Assembly: GCA_019722365.1 (NCBI GenBank)
Contig: JADFUC010000140.1
Span: forward strand, 62,001-126,000
Direction of reading: 5' to 3'
From: Lithospermum erythrorhizon
Taxonomy: Eukaryota; Streptophyta; Magnoliopsida; Boraginales; Boraginaceae
DNA length: 64,000 nt
Position 1 is the stretch's first letter. Every line of letters begins with the position of its first letter. Shown here in pieces: positions 36,565-48,059 of the stretch. Below the pieces are notes generated by a model, which did no database searches, had not been told where the DNA came from, and saw nothing but the letters and a program-made list of their open reading frames with translations. The translations under genes were made by a program, and so were the position numbers.

Positions 36565-39500
36565 AAACTTCCTAGATTGGGCTAGGAACTTGAGAATAGT
36601 TCTCAAGGCTGAAAGAACCTACACGCTAAGCATCCCGAGTAAGCCTTCCCCCCGTAACCCGGGGCATGTGACGAGAAGCTTGGCTTTCTTACCAACAACA
36701 TGCGATTCATGCTACCGATGTCTAATGCCTACGTCAGGCGAACATGGAAGCGAATCTTAGATTCAATTAAAAACGCCAGCAACCGGAAAATCTATTCTCG
36801 AGCCGGCACTCACCCAGGTAGCATTAATTGGCTCAGGCTCCTCATTGATTGTAAGTCAAGTAATGGATACCTATGAGTCCCCATGTCATAAAGATGATAG
36901 GGTTAGTGGATGCTTGACTTACTCTACCACCTATCTCAAGAGAGTCGGTGCAGACGCCATCCTTAAGTTGTCAGCTCGACCTGCTCAACACCAACTTTCA
37001 AGGATGAATTTTAACATGCATCGCCTCCATAAGTCGCGTTATCCGAGCTACATGCTATGATCACCAATGCCGAGTGTGCATAGTGAAAAGCCGCTAACTC
37101 GTTCGATGTTATAAGCCAACCACGGAAATCAAGGCATCCAAATAAGGACGCGTTAATAATGATAAATTTCATCATCACAGGTCAGCTGTGGGCACCGAAA
37201 TGAACCGTAAGAAGTACTGCGTAAAGGAAGAATAGAACTAGTACCATTCAATCGCAGTGTATTTACGTTATAATCCTCGAAACTTTACCTGATATACGGG
37301 CGTTAGAAACCGGTTCAGTACTCATTGTCAAATGCTAAAGACCCTAGTCAGCATTTGACGAGAAGGCAAAGTGGACTAAGGGTCGGTAATGGATCAAAAG
37401 TTTATGCTACCTACACTGGATCTACTAATATAGCATTACCTATTGGTTTAAATCTTGTTTTGAACAACGTTTACTTTGTACCTGCTTTAAGCAAAAATAT
37501 TATTTCCATTTCTCGTTTAATTATGGATGGCTTTTCAATTTCTATAAATGGTGAATGTTGTTATATTTCTAGAAATTGAATAATTTATGATATCGCTACG
37601 CTCGAGCAATGGTCTCCAGACGTGTTAGACAAGTTAAACAAAGCAGCACCTATAACGAATATTAAAGGAGTTCGTGGGTATCAGGCTTGGTCACATTAGT
37701 AAAAAACGCATGAAAAACTCAGAGCAGATGGTATTCTGTGAGGTTGGATGAGTTTGAATCATTCACACATGCAAAACATGCCATCAGCAAGATGATTAAG
37801 TCGCCCTTCACCGAACCAAAGGCGAATTTGTTGGAAATCATGCACAATCAATGTATTGACCAACGAACACGCCAGTAGCAGGCGGTTACTCATACTTATA
37901 ACCTTCACCGATGACTACGACATATATTACATATATTCCGTCAAGCATAAACACGAAGCCTCAAGTATTAAAAGAGTTTCAAGGAACTTCGAGAAACAAC
38001 TCAACAAAACAACTGGGTTCTCCGATCGAGCAGAGGCGAGAATACTGAGCCATGACTTTCAATCACATCTCGAGACTCCGGCAAGTAAAGATAATATCGC
38101 ACCATTCCTACGAAACACCACAACACAAATGTTGTATCCAAAGGAAAAATCAAACTTTTTAGACATGCTTCGATCGATGATGAGTATTTCAAAGACTACT
38201 AGGCCACCAGGATATGACTGTGAAACTACAATGTATACACTAAAACAAAGTTTCAAATAGCCAGCCTCCTTAACTCCATACAAGTTAAGGTTGAAGAAAC
38301 CTCCCAAGATAGCAGTATATATGAGGATAATGTGGGCACAAAGTCTATTTCAAGAAGCGTTAACAGCAGAATCTAGGACCCAAATTCGACAAATGCTACT
38401 TCATTGGATACCCTAAGGAAACTGTGGGGTATTATTTCTATCAAAAGAACGAGAACAAAATCTTTCTTGCTCGTACTGGTGTCTTCCTAGATAAGGAATT
38501 ATCAAATGATCATAGTTTATCTCGAACTGGGGCCTGTAAGAATGAGGAGTCAAAGCAACTTAATCCCCACACGAAGCGGACCCTTCCTACAGTAGGTTCC
38601 ACCTCATCCACAAGAAACTGTGGGATCAACCTCCTAAGACTCAACAACCTTTGAGACGATCCGATAGAACTCGCCAAGAACCCGACAATAAACGGTATCG
38701 GGAAAACTTTTGGTTGAAACTAACGAAATTTCTACATATGTAGTTAGTTAAATGAAGCGAGGCTGGACGTAATGACTTTAGCCAGCGGTTCAAATTGACT
38801 CAATGTACCACAACGGCATGGATCACATCGACCACCGGCGCCAGCACCCATCGAGCGTAGTCGGGTATTTAAACGCAAGACGGATAAGGTGACGGAAACG
38901 CCCACGCCTATAAGTGCTGTACTAGTACTAAAGGTTTCCAAGAGCATTGTGGAATCGACTAAGATGATACCTTTTAACCGCTTGTGAAGTTTAAATCCAC
39001 TGGATTCTTTTAAATTTATCATTGCATATTACTATTACGATAGATGGACGTAAAATGGAATCTCTGTGATGGAATCTAAAAGAGGACGCAGACGCGACAC
39101 AACCTCCGGTTACATGTCCGAAAAGTGACCTGGGCTAGGTGTTCTTGGTAAGCCTATTTATCCATTTATGATCCGAAGCATCAAGAAATAAATCTTCAAG
39201 CTTCAATGAAGAATCAAAGTTTTGGATTTGTCGAACGGCATATCCTCAGGTATACAAGAGTTAGTAGTGAGCTATATCAGATTGTGGTCTTGTATGTGGA
39301 TGACATATGGACAATCATTGAACGGCGATACCTATTTTAATAAGTCAAAGCACGGTTGTAAAATGTTTTTCAATGAACGACTTTGTAGAAGCCCAATATA
39401 TTCTTGCAGTGGAATCAAATACACAGAATCGTTCAAAGAAACTCACGGATCGAGCTTAACACTTACATCGATAAGTTTCTCCATAGATTCCATATGGAAG

Positions 39501-41087
39501 ACTCCAAGAAGGGTAATCTTCCCATCGATACAATGGATTATCTCTTAGTCAATACCTCGATAGTCCTACTACGTATTCAGAGATAACGCCGCATTTAGTA
39601 AGGTTCTATATTCTCGCCAGGATTCATCACGTATTTACGCCAAGCAGACACGATCAGATGTTGCTTACACTTCGAGTGTAACGAGTCGTTACCAATCATG
39701 TCCGTGTAACGACAATCGACAAATAAGGCTATCCTTAAGTACCTAACAAGAATAAGGATATATGTCTTGTGTACCAGGAAGAGCGAGTTATTATTCTAAG
39801 GTTATACCAAGGCTTAAACCGGCTAGATGATTCTAGATCTCACCAAGTTATGTGTTTTCCCGAATCCAAAGGAGCAAAAATGGCTCGTGCGTGAGCAAGC
39901 AAGGCACTATGGTCGACTCAACAACGTAAGTCGAAAATATCATAAAGATCGAAGCCACAAAGGAAGCTTACCGGATCAAGAAGTTCTGTGAGCGGTACTG
40001 GAGTCGTACCTAAAGATCAGAACAACCCAAAGATTAACTACTATGCGAAACACCGTGTAATTGCTCAAAGCATGAACCAAGAGCACATCAATGCATCCAA
40101 GTAATGACTCAGAAATACCATCTCATTCGATATACCGAAAGAGGAGTAAGAGGTCACAAAAGCAGTATTACTGCATCGAGCACGAAGAGACTTCTTAACC
40201 AAAACCCTAACTCAAATCAAACATGAGGCACGTGCACAATGTCGGATTGAGAAATGTATGTGAGTAGTAAGAAGGTCTGGGCATGGCTTTATTTATAATT
40301 GTTTAATTGTCAAAACAATGTATGTATTTTTCTTCTAAATTATTAAATATTTACTTACTCTCATATATTTCAGGTGTGTATATATATATATATATTTGCA
40401 TATATATGTATACTGGTTGTGCAAGAAATAATTGATCTCAGCACAATCTGTAGTTCTCAAGAAAGGTCTTCGGATATGATCTCGAATGAGATCCTCCTCG
40501 CTGCCTGTATCCACGGTAGAGAGTCCCTAGTTACCTGCTCACCGATCGAATCGAACACCAACCAATGATTGGTTGTCTGATCACATTTCTTGGATCAAAA
40601 AGGAGTACGCTCTAATCAATCACACGGGTATGCATAGTCGAAGTTTCAAGTGTTAGACCGACATTTAATCTATGAAGGAAACTTAAGATAAGATATCATG
40701 TCCTAAGAAGAATTCCTCTCATACCTTTGGTGGTTAAAATGGCTATTCTTAGACCTCGCGAGGCATGATTTCGCTTTTACAAGAGTAGCGTGGCTTTTAA
40801 TCATGTCAAACCCACTTCGTTAAAGGAAGAATATAACGACATCTACAAGCTGGTATGCTACAAATGTTACAGTGGGATTGCACAACGATGTCGGTAGTTT
40901 TTACAATCTGTGGATTAATGGCGACGTATTATCTCCAATTTTGGCGCCGATATCAGCATTAATTGCAGGAATCCGTGAAAAACTAAGGCTTGCTATAGCT
41001 AAGGACAATAATCTTACCTTAGCTCGAAAGTGTTGGAAAACTAGTACGGCGAAGATACAAGTAATCGCCCAAGTGGCAAGCTGGTAG
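36565..41087 (+). pseudogene. Ty1/copia gag-pol remnant, block B
   Basis: Better preserved copy of 9593-13772. Gag NFNMHRLHKS lies near 37009-37038. The pre-integrase part is open for 84 codons at 37325-37579 (VYFVPALSKNIISISRL). Integrase begins with RLGHISKKRMK at 37683-37715, and a 134-codon frame at 37856-38260 covers part of its core (DMLRSMMS). The integrase end shows GYYFYQKNENKIFLA at about 38425-38470. Reverse transcriptase starts near 38865 and has its catalytic YVDD at 39293-39304, preceded by VVL. RNase H ends near 40110. From about 40150 to 41087 a non-coding spacer contains a TATATATATATATATTTGCATATATATG tract in its middle (about 40379), also present at 13080. Many stops and frameshifts; no functional product expected. 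Confidence 0.8.
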
Positions 41088-42100
41088 TATTAGAAATATG
41101 AGATATTTAAAAGAAGCCACAACAATTCGATTATACAACCCGACAAGTCATTTAAATTTAAGTTCGTATATTAATGCCTTCCTCGATTATGTAGTAACGT
41201 TGTATTAGGATACTCGAGATGACATTTGGGGGTTACACGGCTTACTAGGGTCCGCCTAATCAATGACTAATACATACTCAGGTAACATTATTTTAGCACA
41301 TGGCCTTTGTCAATCGAAAGCCCAAGAGGTCACACAATTTAGAAAGAGAGTCATACTACTATAACTTTCGGGTTTAAAATGGAAGTATGTAAGAACATCA
41401 AAATTACGCGGAATTATGCCCATGCTCGACCGAAATATGGAAGAAGGCCTCGGAATTTTCTTTTATAGATCATTATTTGGAATATTCTACTTAGCTTTTT
41501 ATGTGCTTTTATTTTAGGAATAATAAATGAGAAATTTGAACCTTCCAATTCATTTTAGCCGACCAAAAGAGTCAGTAGAGACGAGAATTCGAACTAAAAG
41601 CATAATTCTAACCACAAAACGGCTCTTTTATTTTAGGGATAAGAAATGAGAAAATTTAGAACCCTATGCATGTGTTTTAGTTAAATTATTTAAAGCCTAA
41701 AAGTAGGGATTTTGAACCCTATAAATAGGTCACTTTTTCATGAAGAAAATTACTCATTCACTTTTTGATAGTCACTTTTGTGAAAACAAAAGCCTCTATT
41801 TCCGTCTCTTTTGGCCGAGCAAGTAGGGCGCGAATTCATTAAATTTATCTTCCCAACCTCGATCATAGTTCAATATTTTAAAGGGGTTCTAGTAAAACTG
41901 AGGACCTCCCACCTCGCCGCTGACAATCTGGGAGACATTTTCTTGACGCCGCGGGGTCTTCTATCACAATATTACGTTACTCTTATTTTATTATAGAAGA
42001 ACTGTACACATATTTTCCGTCTCTTTGATTATTTTATGTACAACTAGTAAAGGATAATGGATCAGACCAAATAGTATTGTTAGAGTATTATTTATATGTT
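41088..42100 (+). repeat. 3' LTR of copia element B
   Basis: Starts TATTAGAAATATGAGATATTT at 41088 after the tract AAGTGGCAAGCTGG and runs through the TATA box CCCTATAAATAGG near 41718. The right end near TATTATTTATA is approximate. Confidence 0.65.
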
Positions 42101-44664
42101 ATAAACACCAATGTATGTCCTACGCACAATCCACCCCATCGCAAGAAGTCCACAACCCACTACTTGAGAGCAAAGAGGGAGGAGGGTACGGATAACCATT
42201 AAAAAGAGGATGTCCCATGTACAAAACTCTTTAAGGGACCGTTTGTTGCCGAGATCCTCCCACCCAAGTGGTCCAGAGGCACCAACACGGAGCTAAGAAG
42301 GTATAGACATAAATAGAACCGTAAAGACGACCAAGGAGGCATGGACAAACTTAAGTACAAAAGGATCTAAAGTGGTATTAAAAACTCCATAAGTTCATTG
42401 TGTACAGACAGCCTACAAATCACGAAGTTGTGGGGGACCGAGGAGAAGACACATCACCTCTCTCAATATCCCAAACAGCAGATGGCACCTCCAAATACCC
42501 TCCTCCAACTTGGCTTGTACTCACCGAATGGTCCTTTCTGCAGCCCGGAAAAGTGCCGGAAGAGCAGATCACGACTGCGGTCGAGCTCGCACTGCCTCGA
42601 GTCCATAGGTGGTCCGTGATATTCTCCAAGTGACCTCCATGACTCTGACCTCGCTCTCCTGGCTGTCCAAAGAGGCGACGTGGTCTAACATCTCATTTCT
42701 AGCAACACGGAGGATGTCCCTTCCGCCACCGTGGTATCCGTCTCTATTCATGGCAGAATCTCTCACCGCACTCCCCAGGCTCTCACTACCGACACAAAGG
42801 GATTAATCGGCTCCACATCTCCTCCGTAGTCGGAACGCCGCCGCCAGGTTTCGGTGACTATGCCTCCCGAGTCTCTCGCCTTGAAGGGCTCACCACCCTC
42901 TAGCTGACCAACTCGAGAAGAGGACCCACTAGCTACCCCCGTAGGGAGTGATACAAGATATCCTTATAGGATTGAGGCCATGCGCTACGAAGTGCCAAAA
43001 ACTAAGGCAATGAGAAGGATCGAGGTAACGCTTAAAAAGTGATCAAGAGGAGGAAGAAAGAGATGCATCTTTATCTCCTGTGGTGGATATGAAGAAATAA
43101 CTCGCATTATTAGGGGGCAGCTGGAGGATGAAGACATGGAGGCGACGGCCGAGAACCGACAAGTGGACCCAACCTTCTCCGGGAGGAGTGAACTTCCGTG
43201 GGGGAGAAAGGACGAACCCTGTGGGAGAAGTTTCTTTGGAGTCGTGGGAGGAACCGAGGAAGGAGTTTTGGAGTTGTTGAACCAACACCACCTTATACTC
43301 GGGTTCCTTAATCACTTAGTAGTCAGGCCTCCCGAAAGAACCAAAAGCCGGGTTAGCAAGTGAGATGGGTCTTAGCACCGGTCCCTCGAGGAGACAGGCG
43401 AAGCACAACCTCAGACCCAGAGTATCATCCCCTGATGCACTGCGGCCCTGTGAGGTGCCTCATGAGGATTCTAAGGTGGATGCTTCCATAATAGTGAAAC
43501 GGCCTATGACGAAAGGGCCCAGTGAGAATAAGCAACAAGCGGTTCAACAGCGAGGCGAGTCCAGAAAGTGAGTACCTTCTCAAGACGTGGACTCATCGCC
43601 TGTCCTCCTGCAGGAGTCGCTCACCACTACCGCTCTCAGGGGATGGAGGCCTATCACAACGAACATCTGCATTCTACATACCTGTAAGGAAGGAAAATGT
43701 TGAAGATAGAGTGCGGATGGGCATCCGATTCAAAGTGCGCAGGAGCAAAGGCGTAACGACGCGTGTCGCACACGTAAAGAACCCTCAAGGCCTCAAGAGC
43801 CCTGTGGCTGCATCAAGCATGGAAAGAGGCCAACAACCTTCAAAACGCTGCCATCGGCAGCAGAAGGGCAAAGACACGGAGGATTTATTCCTCTTCCCAG
43901 AAAGGAGAAGGCCGGCATCCACCTTATGCTTACCGCATCTTGGTGAGGACCGAATTAGACTCGAGTGAGCCACAAAAACTGTAGGGACATCCGGTGGCAA
44001 CCACCCGATGCATAGAAGAAGAAGTGGCCTCTGTATATAGTTCCACCTTGACGGTATGCTTCACAAAAACGCTCATATCCGTCCGAACAGTTGAAATAAA
44101 TGAATCCATCCTTTCATGGTAGCCGAGCGAGTTAACTCCGCCTCGCTGGCATCACACCGCTGTAAGACAAGGGTAATAGAACCCAAATGACATGGAACCA
44201 CATATCAAAATGGGCCGGACCCACACCGCCATGGACATCACCTCCCCATGCTGGTCCACGGGAAAGTTAGACCATTATCCGTGGCCCCTCAAAGAAAGTC
44301 TCCTCAACCCGGGAAGGAATAGCTGGCCGGGCACCGGGCGATGAAAGCATCAACGATGCAGGAATATCAGAATGTGGGACCTCACCAGCCTAGGTCCTTT
44401 CCTCGAGAGCTCACACACCGACGGAGTCACCCCACCAGTTCCAGTGACGGTTTTGGTAAGACGAGGAGGTCCTGAAGCTGTGGTTAGCCTAAAGTGGGGG
44501 CGGTGGCTCCCACCGATTTTGTGATCAAGGAATTTATTGGATTGGAAAGAAATGGAAGCGAGCGATCGACCGAGGCTTTATCGAGCAGTAGAAGCAGAGC
44601 GAATAGGCGGAAAGTAAGGCGCTGTTGTGGTTAGAACCGGTAAGACCACCCATATTCAAGATCT
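42101..44664 (+). other. Module shared by blocks A and B, full-length copy
   Basis: About 2.6 kb between the copia 3' LTR and the gypsy 3' LTR. The first 2 kb match 14551-16075; the last 0.55 kb have no counterpart in A. Several overlapping frames (up to 148 codons at 43522-43968) occur on both strands, but their translations are rich in R, S and P and show no family motif, so I do not call genes. It may be the 3' non-coding part of the gypsy element. Confidence 0.45.
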
Positions 44665-44683
44665 CGCCCATAAAAAATGGGCG
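44665..44683. other. Hairpin just upstream of the gypsy 3' LTR
   Basis: CGCCCAT, five A, ATGGGCG: a perfect 7-bp stem with a 5-base loop, followed by the purine-rich GGTCCGGGGGCA and the LTR start at 44697. Confidence 0.7.
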
Positions 44684-44696
44684 GTCCGGGGGCATA

Positions 44697-45236
44697 CGAT
44701 AATCCCATAATTAAACGGGTCGTAAGCTGCGGTTCCAAACTGCTCCGGTTCATCGGGCAAGGACATGACGTAAGAATCGAATAATTGAATCGACTTATAT
44801 AGGTTTTGCTAATGCCAAAGGGCCTACATTAAGGCTTCACCGGCCCAAATTTCGTGTTAAGAGATCGTTATGTCAAACGGCTTGATTTAGCGCCATTGGG
44901 GTATTAAGGTTATTACACGACTTGCACGAAATGCATAATCATTAATCGAAACGAATGAAGCCATCAAGGCTCAATAATGTGCTAACGGTTCAAACATTAT
45001 AAAAGCGTAAACCTCGAGGCCAAATCGGGTATGTTCACTTTGATAAATTCAAATACTCTTTCTTCTCGAAACTAAACTCTTTTCGATCCGTTATTGACTT
45101 GATCGCCGGAGCGCTTCCCGCCGGCAACCGTCTTTGTTTCTCAGAACGCACCGGAAAGCAAGGCGTATCAAAGGTTGACTCTCAAGTGATTTTATGTGGA
45201 TCAATCTACCTGCAACAAACCGAATTCAAATCATCA
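44697..45236 (+). repeat. 3' LTR of gypsy element B
   Basis: 540 bases; begins CGATAATCCCATAATTAAAC (first base C where the 5' LTR has T) and ends ATCATCA, followed by TATAT. An inserted stretch near 45046-45085 is absent from the 5' LTR. Confidence 0.7.
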
Positions 45237-46060
45237 TATATACATGTACAATGTACTTTCAAAATACCCATTAACAAAAAATGATTACAAATATATTCTA
45301 ATATTGTTAAATGCGTATTTGTATGAGTAAAAATATACTCCACACACATTTATGAAATTTTATGGGCTAAATTTCACATGCACCTTCGAATCCAAGGAAA
45401 ACATTTCAAATAGGCACCGAATATTTCAAATACCCACTGGGATGATTTTTTGGCACCGAAATTTTGAAAAAATCTTTTTAAGACCTCGGAAATTCACTTG
45501 CAATGTGTAAACATAAGGACAAAATAGAAATTTTATATATATTACACTTTGCGAGTCATTTTTAAAATAACAAATACTTAGTCAGTCATTTAATACAATA
45601 ATAAATTTTAATTAATTAAATAAAATAAAAATAAATACGTCATTCAACCTTTTACAACTCACCCCTGACTACCTCCATACCAACCAAATACGTAGAGAAC
45701 TAAACAACAAAGTAAATACCAAACTCACGCTTATTTTCCTTTTGTATTTAAAAAATGGTTTGTTTTACCTACTCCTATCATCCCATTTTCTAAAGCTCAT
45801 TTAGTTATGCACAAAGTTTAATAAAATTTGAATTCATCTCACAACTTTAGTTTTCCTCCACTTTTTCCTACTTAATTTGGTAAAAGGAGAACAAATTATG
45901 ATTTCTAAAAAAGAAAAAAGCGGTCTTACATTACGATGGTGGAGCACGTTTTTTTCTCGTTATGTATTTTCTTTTGGCTTATTGGGTCGACACGCCTCTA
46001 AACTATCGCGTAATTTTCTATGTGGCCGAATCTATTCATCCTGCTTGGGGCACCCTGTGA

Positions 46061-47276
46061 GACCTAATTTTTCACTAAAATACATATTGAAATGATTATA
46101 TTACCCCTAAAATACATAGTGAAATGACTATATTATCCCTACATTATACCACAAGAGACAAAATATTAAATGACTACGTTTATCCTATATTAAAAATGAC
46201 TATTTTGTCCATAATATACACTAGTATAAAAGGTCCATATAAGTACATTTTAAATATTTTACATACTAAAATAAACCCCCACAATTTTTTTCTTTGCTAC
46301 CCTAACGCTCTTCCAATACAACCACCCCTTACCCCTACCTCTACCACCCCCACCTACCCCCACCCCACCGCTCCCACCACATTTCCCTACCATAGTCCCC
46401 CCCCCCGCCCAGCCACCCACACAACCCCAACCGCCCATAACTCCCACCACCCATCCGGACAACTACCATCACCCACCATGCCCTCCTCCCACGCCCCTAC
46501 TCCCCACACCGCCGCTGGGCCGCCCCCACCCCATCCGCCATCACAACCCTACTTCACCCCAACCACCACCCCACTACCCCCGCCACAACCACCCTAATGG
46601 CCTCAATTATCACTCAACACTAAACCAACCACCACCCCGACACAACCACCTTCTTCCTCCCATCCCGCTACCTCAATTAATTCCCCATCGTCAAGGCGAA
46701 TCATCCCATCAAGCCCTACTACCACCTCACCCATTACCCACAACCTCTACCACCACCTCCCCTCCCCACAACACCCACCACCCCCTACCAAATTCAAAAT
46801 TAAAGATTAGTTGTTGGAATCTTTAGTGAAACGTCTCCAAATATCATCTTATTAGCTAAGTTTATCATAGATGAGAGTTTTGATGATATTTGAATGCTAG
46901 GTTTATGACAAAATGGAGGTTTATAAGATTAAAATAGAGCCGACAAAACGATGTGAAAATGAGTTTTGATGATATTTCGAATGAAAACTTGTATCGGAAG
47001 TTGAAAAAGCAAAGATGAATTCATATTTTGTTATCACGTGGATGAAAAGTGTAAGATTTTTCAAGCTCCAGGTACGTGAGGACAAGCCATTTACTTTAGG
47101 GGAACTATGTTGCTAAAGCTTGTGTGGTGTACTGTAAGTGGGTGGCAGCTGCTAAAGAAAAAGGGTTAGAGCCTTATTTTAATTATGTAAAATATTTTAA
47201 AATGTGCCCCTTATTCATATGTGTAGTGTTAGGGTAAAATAGTCATTTTAGATTTTTAAAAGTGAAAAATTAGGTC
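46061..47276. mobile_element. Smaller inverted-repeat element nested in the MULE
   Basis: GACCTAATTTTTCACT at 46061-46076 is repeated exactly in inverted orientation at 47261-47276, and both ends continue inward with TGACTATnTTA-type sequence. About 1.2 kb. The left end has a two-copy unit of about 34 bases (CTAAAATACATA.TGAAATGA.TATATTA at 46075 and 46108). Target duplication not clear. No transposase. Confidence 0.55.
46318..46600. repeat. C-rich low-complexity tract
   Basis: Degenerate CCCACC/CCTACC repeats on the plus strand, inside the nested element. They generate a proline- and threonine-rich open frame (46124-46597, 157 codons) and a glycine-rich antisense frame, both explained by composition. 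Confidence 0.8.
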
Positions 47277-48059
47277 TATAGGGGGTCCTCAGACAAGAAC
47301 GATATCAGCTTGCAGGCTAAGGATGTATAGTGGGCTTCCTGCATAAGATGAATAATTTCAGACCATATAGAAATTTATGCAATGTTTAGGGGCTACGCCA
47401 ATAAGTCTTTCTTTAGGAAGACGGCGTAGAAAGATCGACCGGGACCCCTCTTCATTGCCAAGGAATTTTCTAAGCTTATCGCTATCGCTTTCAATATTAT
47501 TAGTTGGATTGTTTTGGGATTTATTTTGTGTGTAGTATATTTTCTGTATCTAACTGCGAGTCTGGACGCTAATCGATGACGGCAAAGGAAATTGAGAGAT
47601 TTTTATTCGAGAAATGGTTCTAGCGTGGCTTCGTAGGTTCGTAAGTGGGGTTACGCCAATTTCAACAACCTATGTTAGGTGTCAAAAGATTGCACCTTTA
47701 TTATCATTTGTCGTTGACTTGGATGCATTTCTAAGAGGATTGACAAAGCGCGAGCTGGAAAATACCATCTTATTCGTCAATCAAGCTTGGGATGCCTGCT
47801 TTTTCTTTTATAGTGGGCATGGGTGTGGACTGACAGGTGTGGTGTAAGGTTGAAGATGATGTGTTTATTTTATTTTTATTTAATTAATTAAAATTAATTA
47901 TTGTATTAAACATTGATTCAATTAAGTGTTTTTTATTTAAATACCACCGTTAGTGCTCGGGAGTTCGTGTGCCTATTTGAAAGGTTGAAATGTTCAGGTG
48001 CCTATTTGAAGTGTTTTCCTTAGTTCATGTGCCTGTATGAAATTTAGCCATTTTTATGT

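Larger units (their letters stand above)
29564..45236 (+). mobile_element. Composite Tat-type gypsy element B with nested copia
   Basis: A 15.7 kb unit bounded by two related LTRs, each opening with GATAATCCCATAATTAAACG and ending in ATCATCA, and flanked by TATAT on both sides (29559-29563 and 45237-45241). Behind the left LTR is a TTGGCGACC primer-binding-type site; before the right LTR is a short purine-rich tract GGTCCGGGGGCA. Inside are gag and protease remnants, then a copia element (about 31885-42100) that itself contains an oppositely oriented LTR of a third family, then 2.6 kb of unassigned sequence. No gypsy reverse transcriptase or integrase was found, so the gypsy part would depend on a helper. 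Confidence 0.65.
45365..48049. mobile_element. Mutator-like (MULE) DNA transposon, non-autonomous
   Basis: Starts GGCTAAATTTCA at 45365 and ends with its exact reverse complement TGAAATTTAGCC at 48038-48049. The inverted repeats extend about 85-100 bases, sharing AAGGAAAACA.TTCAAATAGGCACC. The 9-bp flanks AATTTTATG (45356-45364) and ATTTTTATG (48050-48058) match at 8 positions, the length typical of Mutator insertions. No transposase is recognised. Open frames inside include 72 codons at 45877-46095 and 77 codons at 47614-47847, without family resemblance; at 47446-47580 another frame reads as a short hydrophobic segment. They may be captured host fragments. Confidence 0.75.

Noticed and set aside
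43522..43968. 148-codon open frame in block B
   Set aside because: Overlaps frames on both strands, is not preserved in block A, and shows no family motif; GC-rich composition explains it.
46124..46597. 157-codon proline/threonine-rich open frame, with a glycine-rich antisense partner
   Set aside because: Arises from the C-rich low-complexity tract; no domain and no gene signals.
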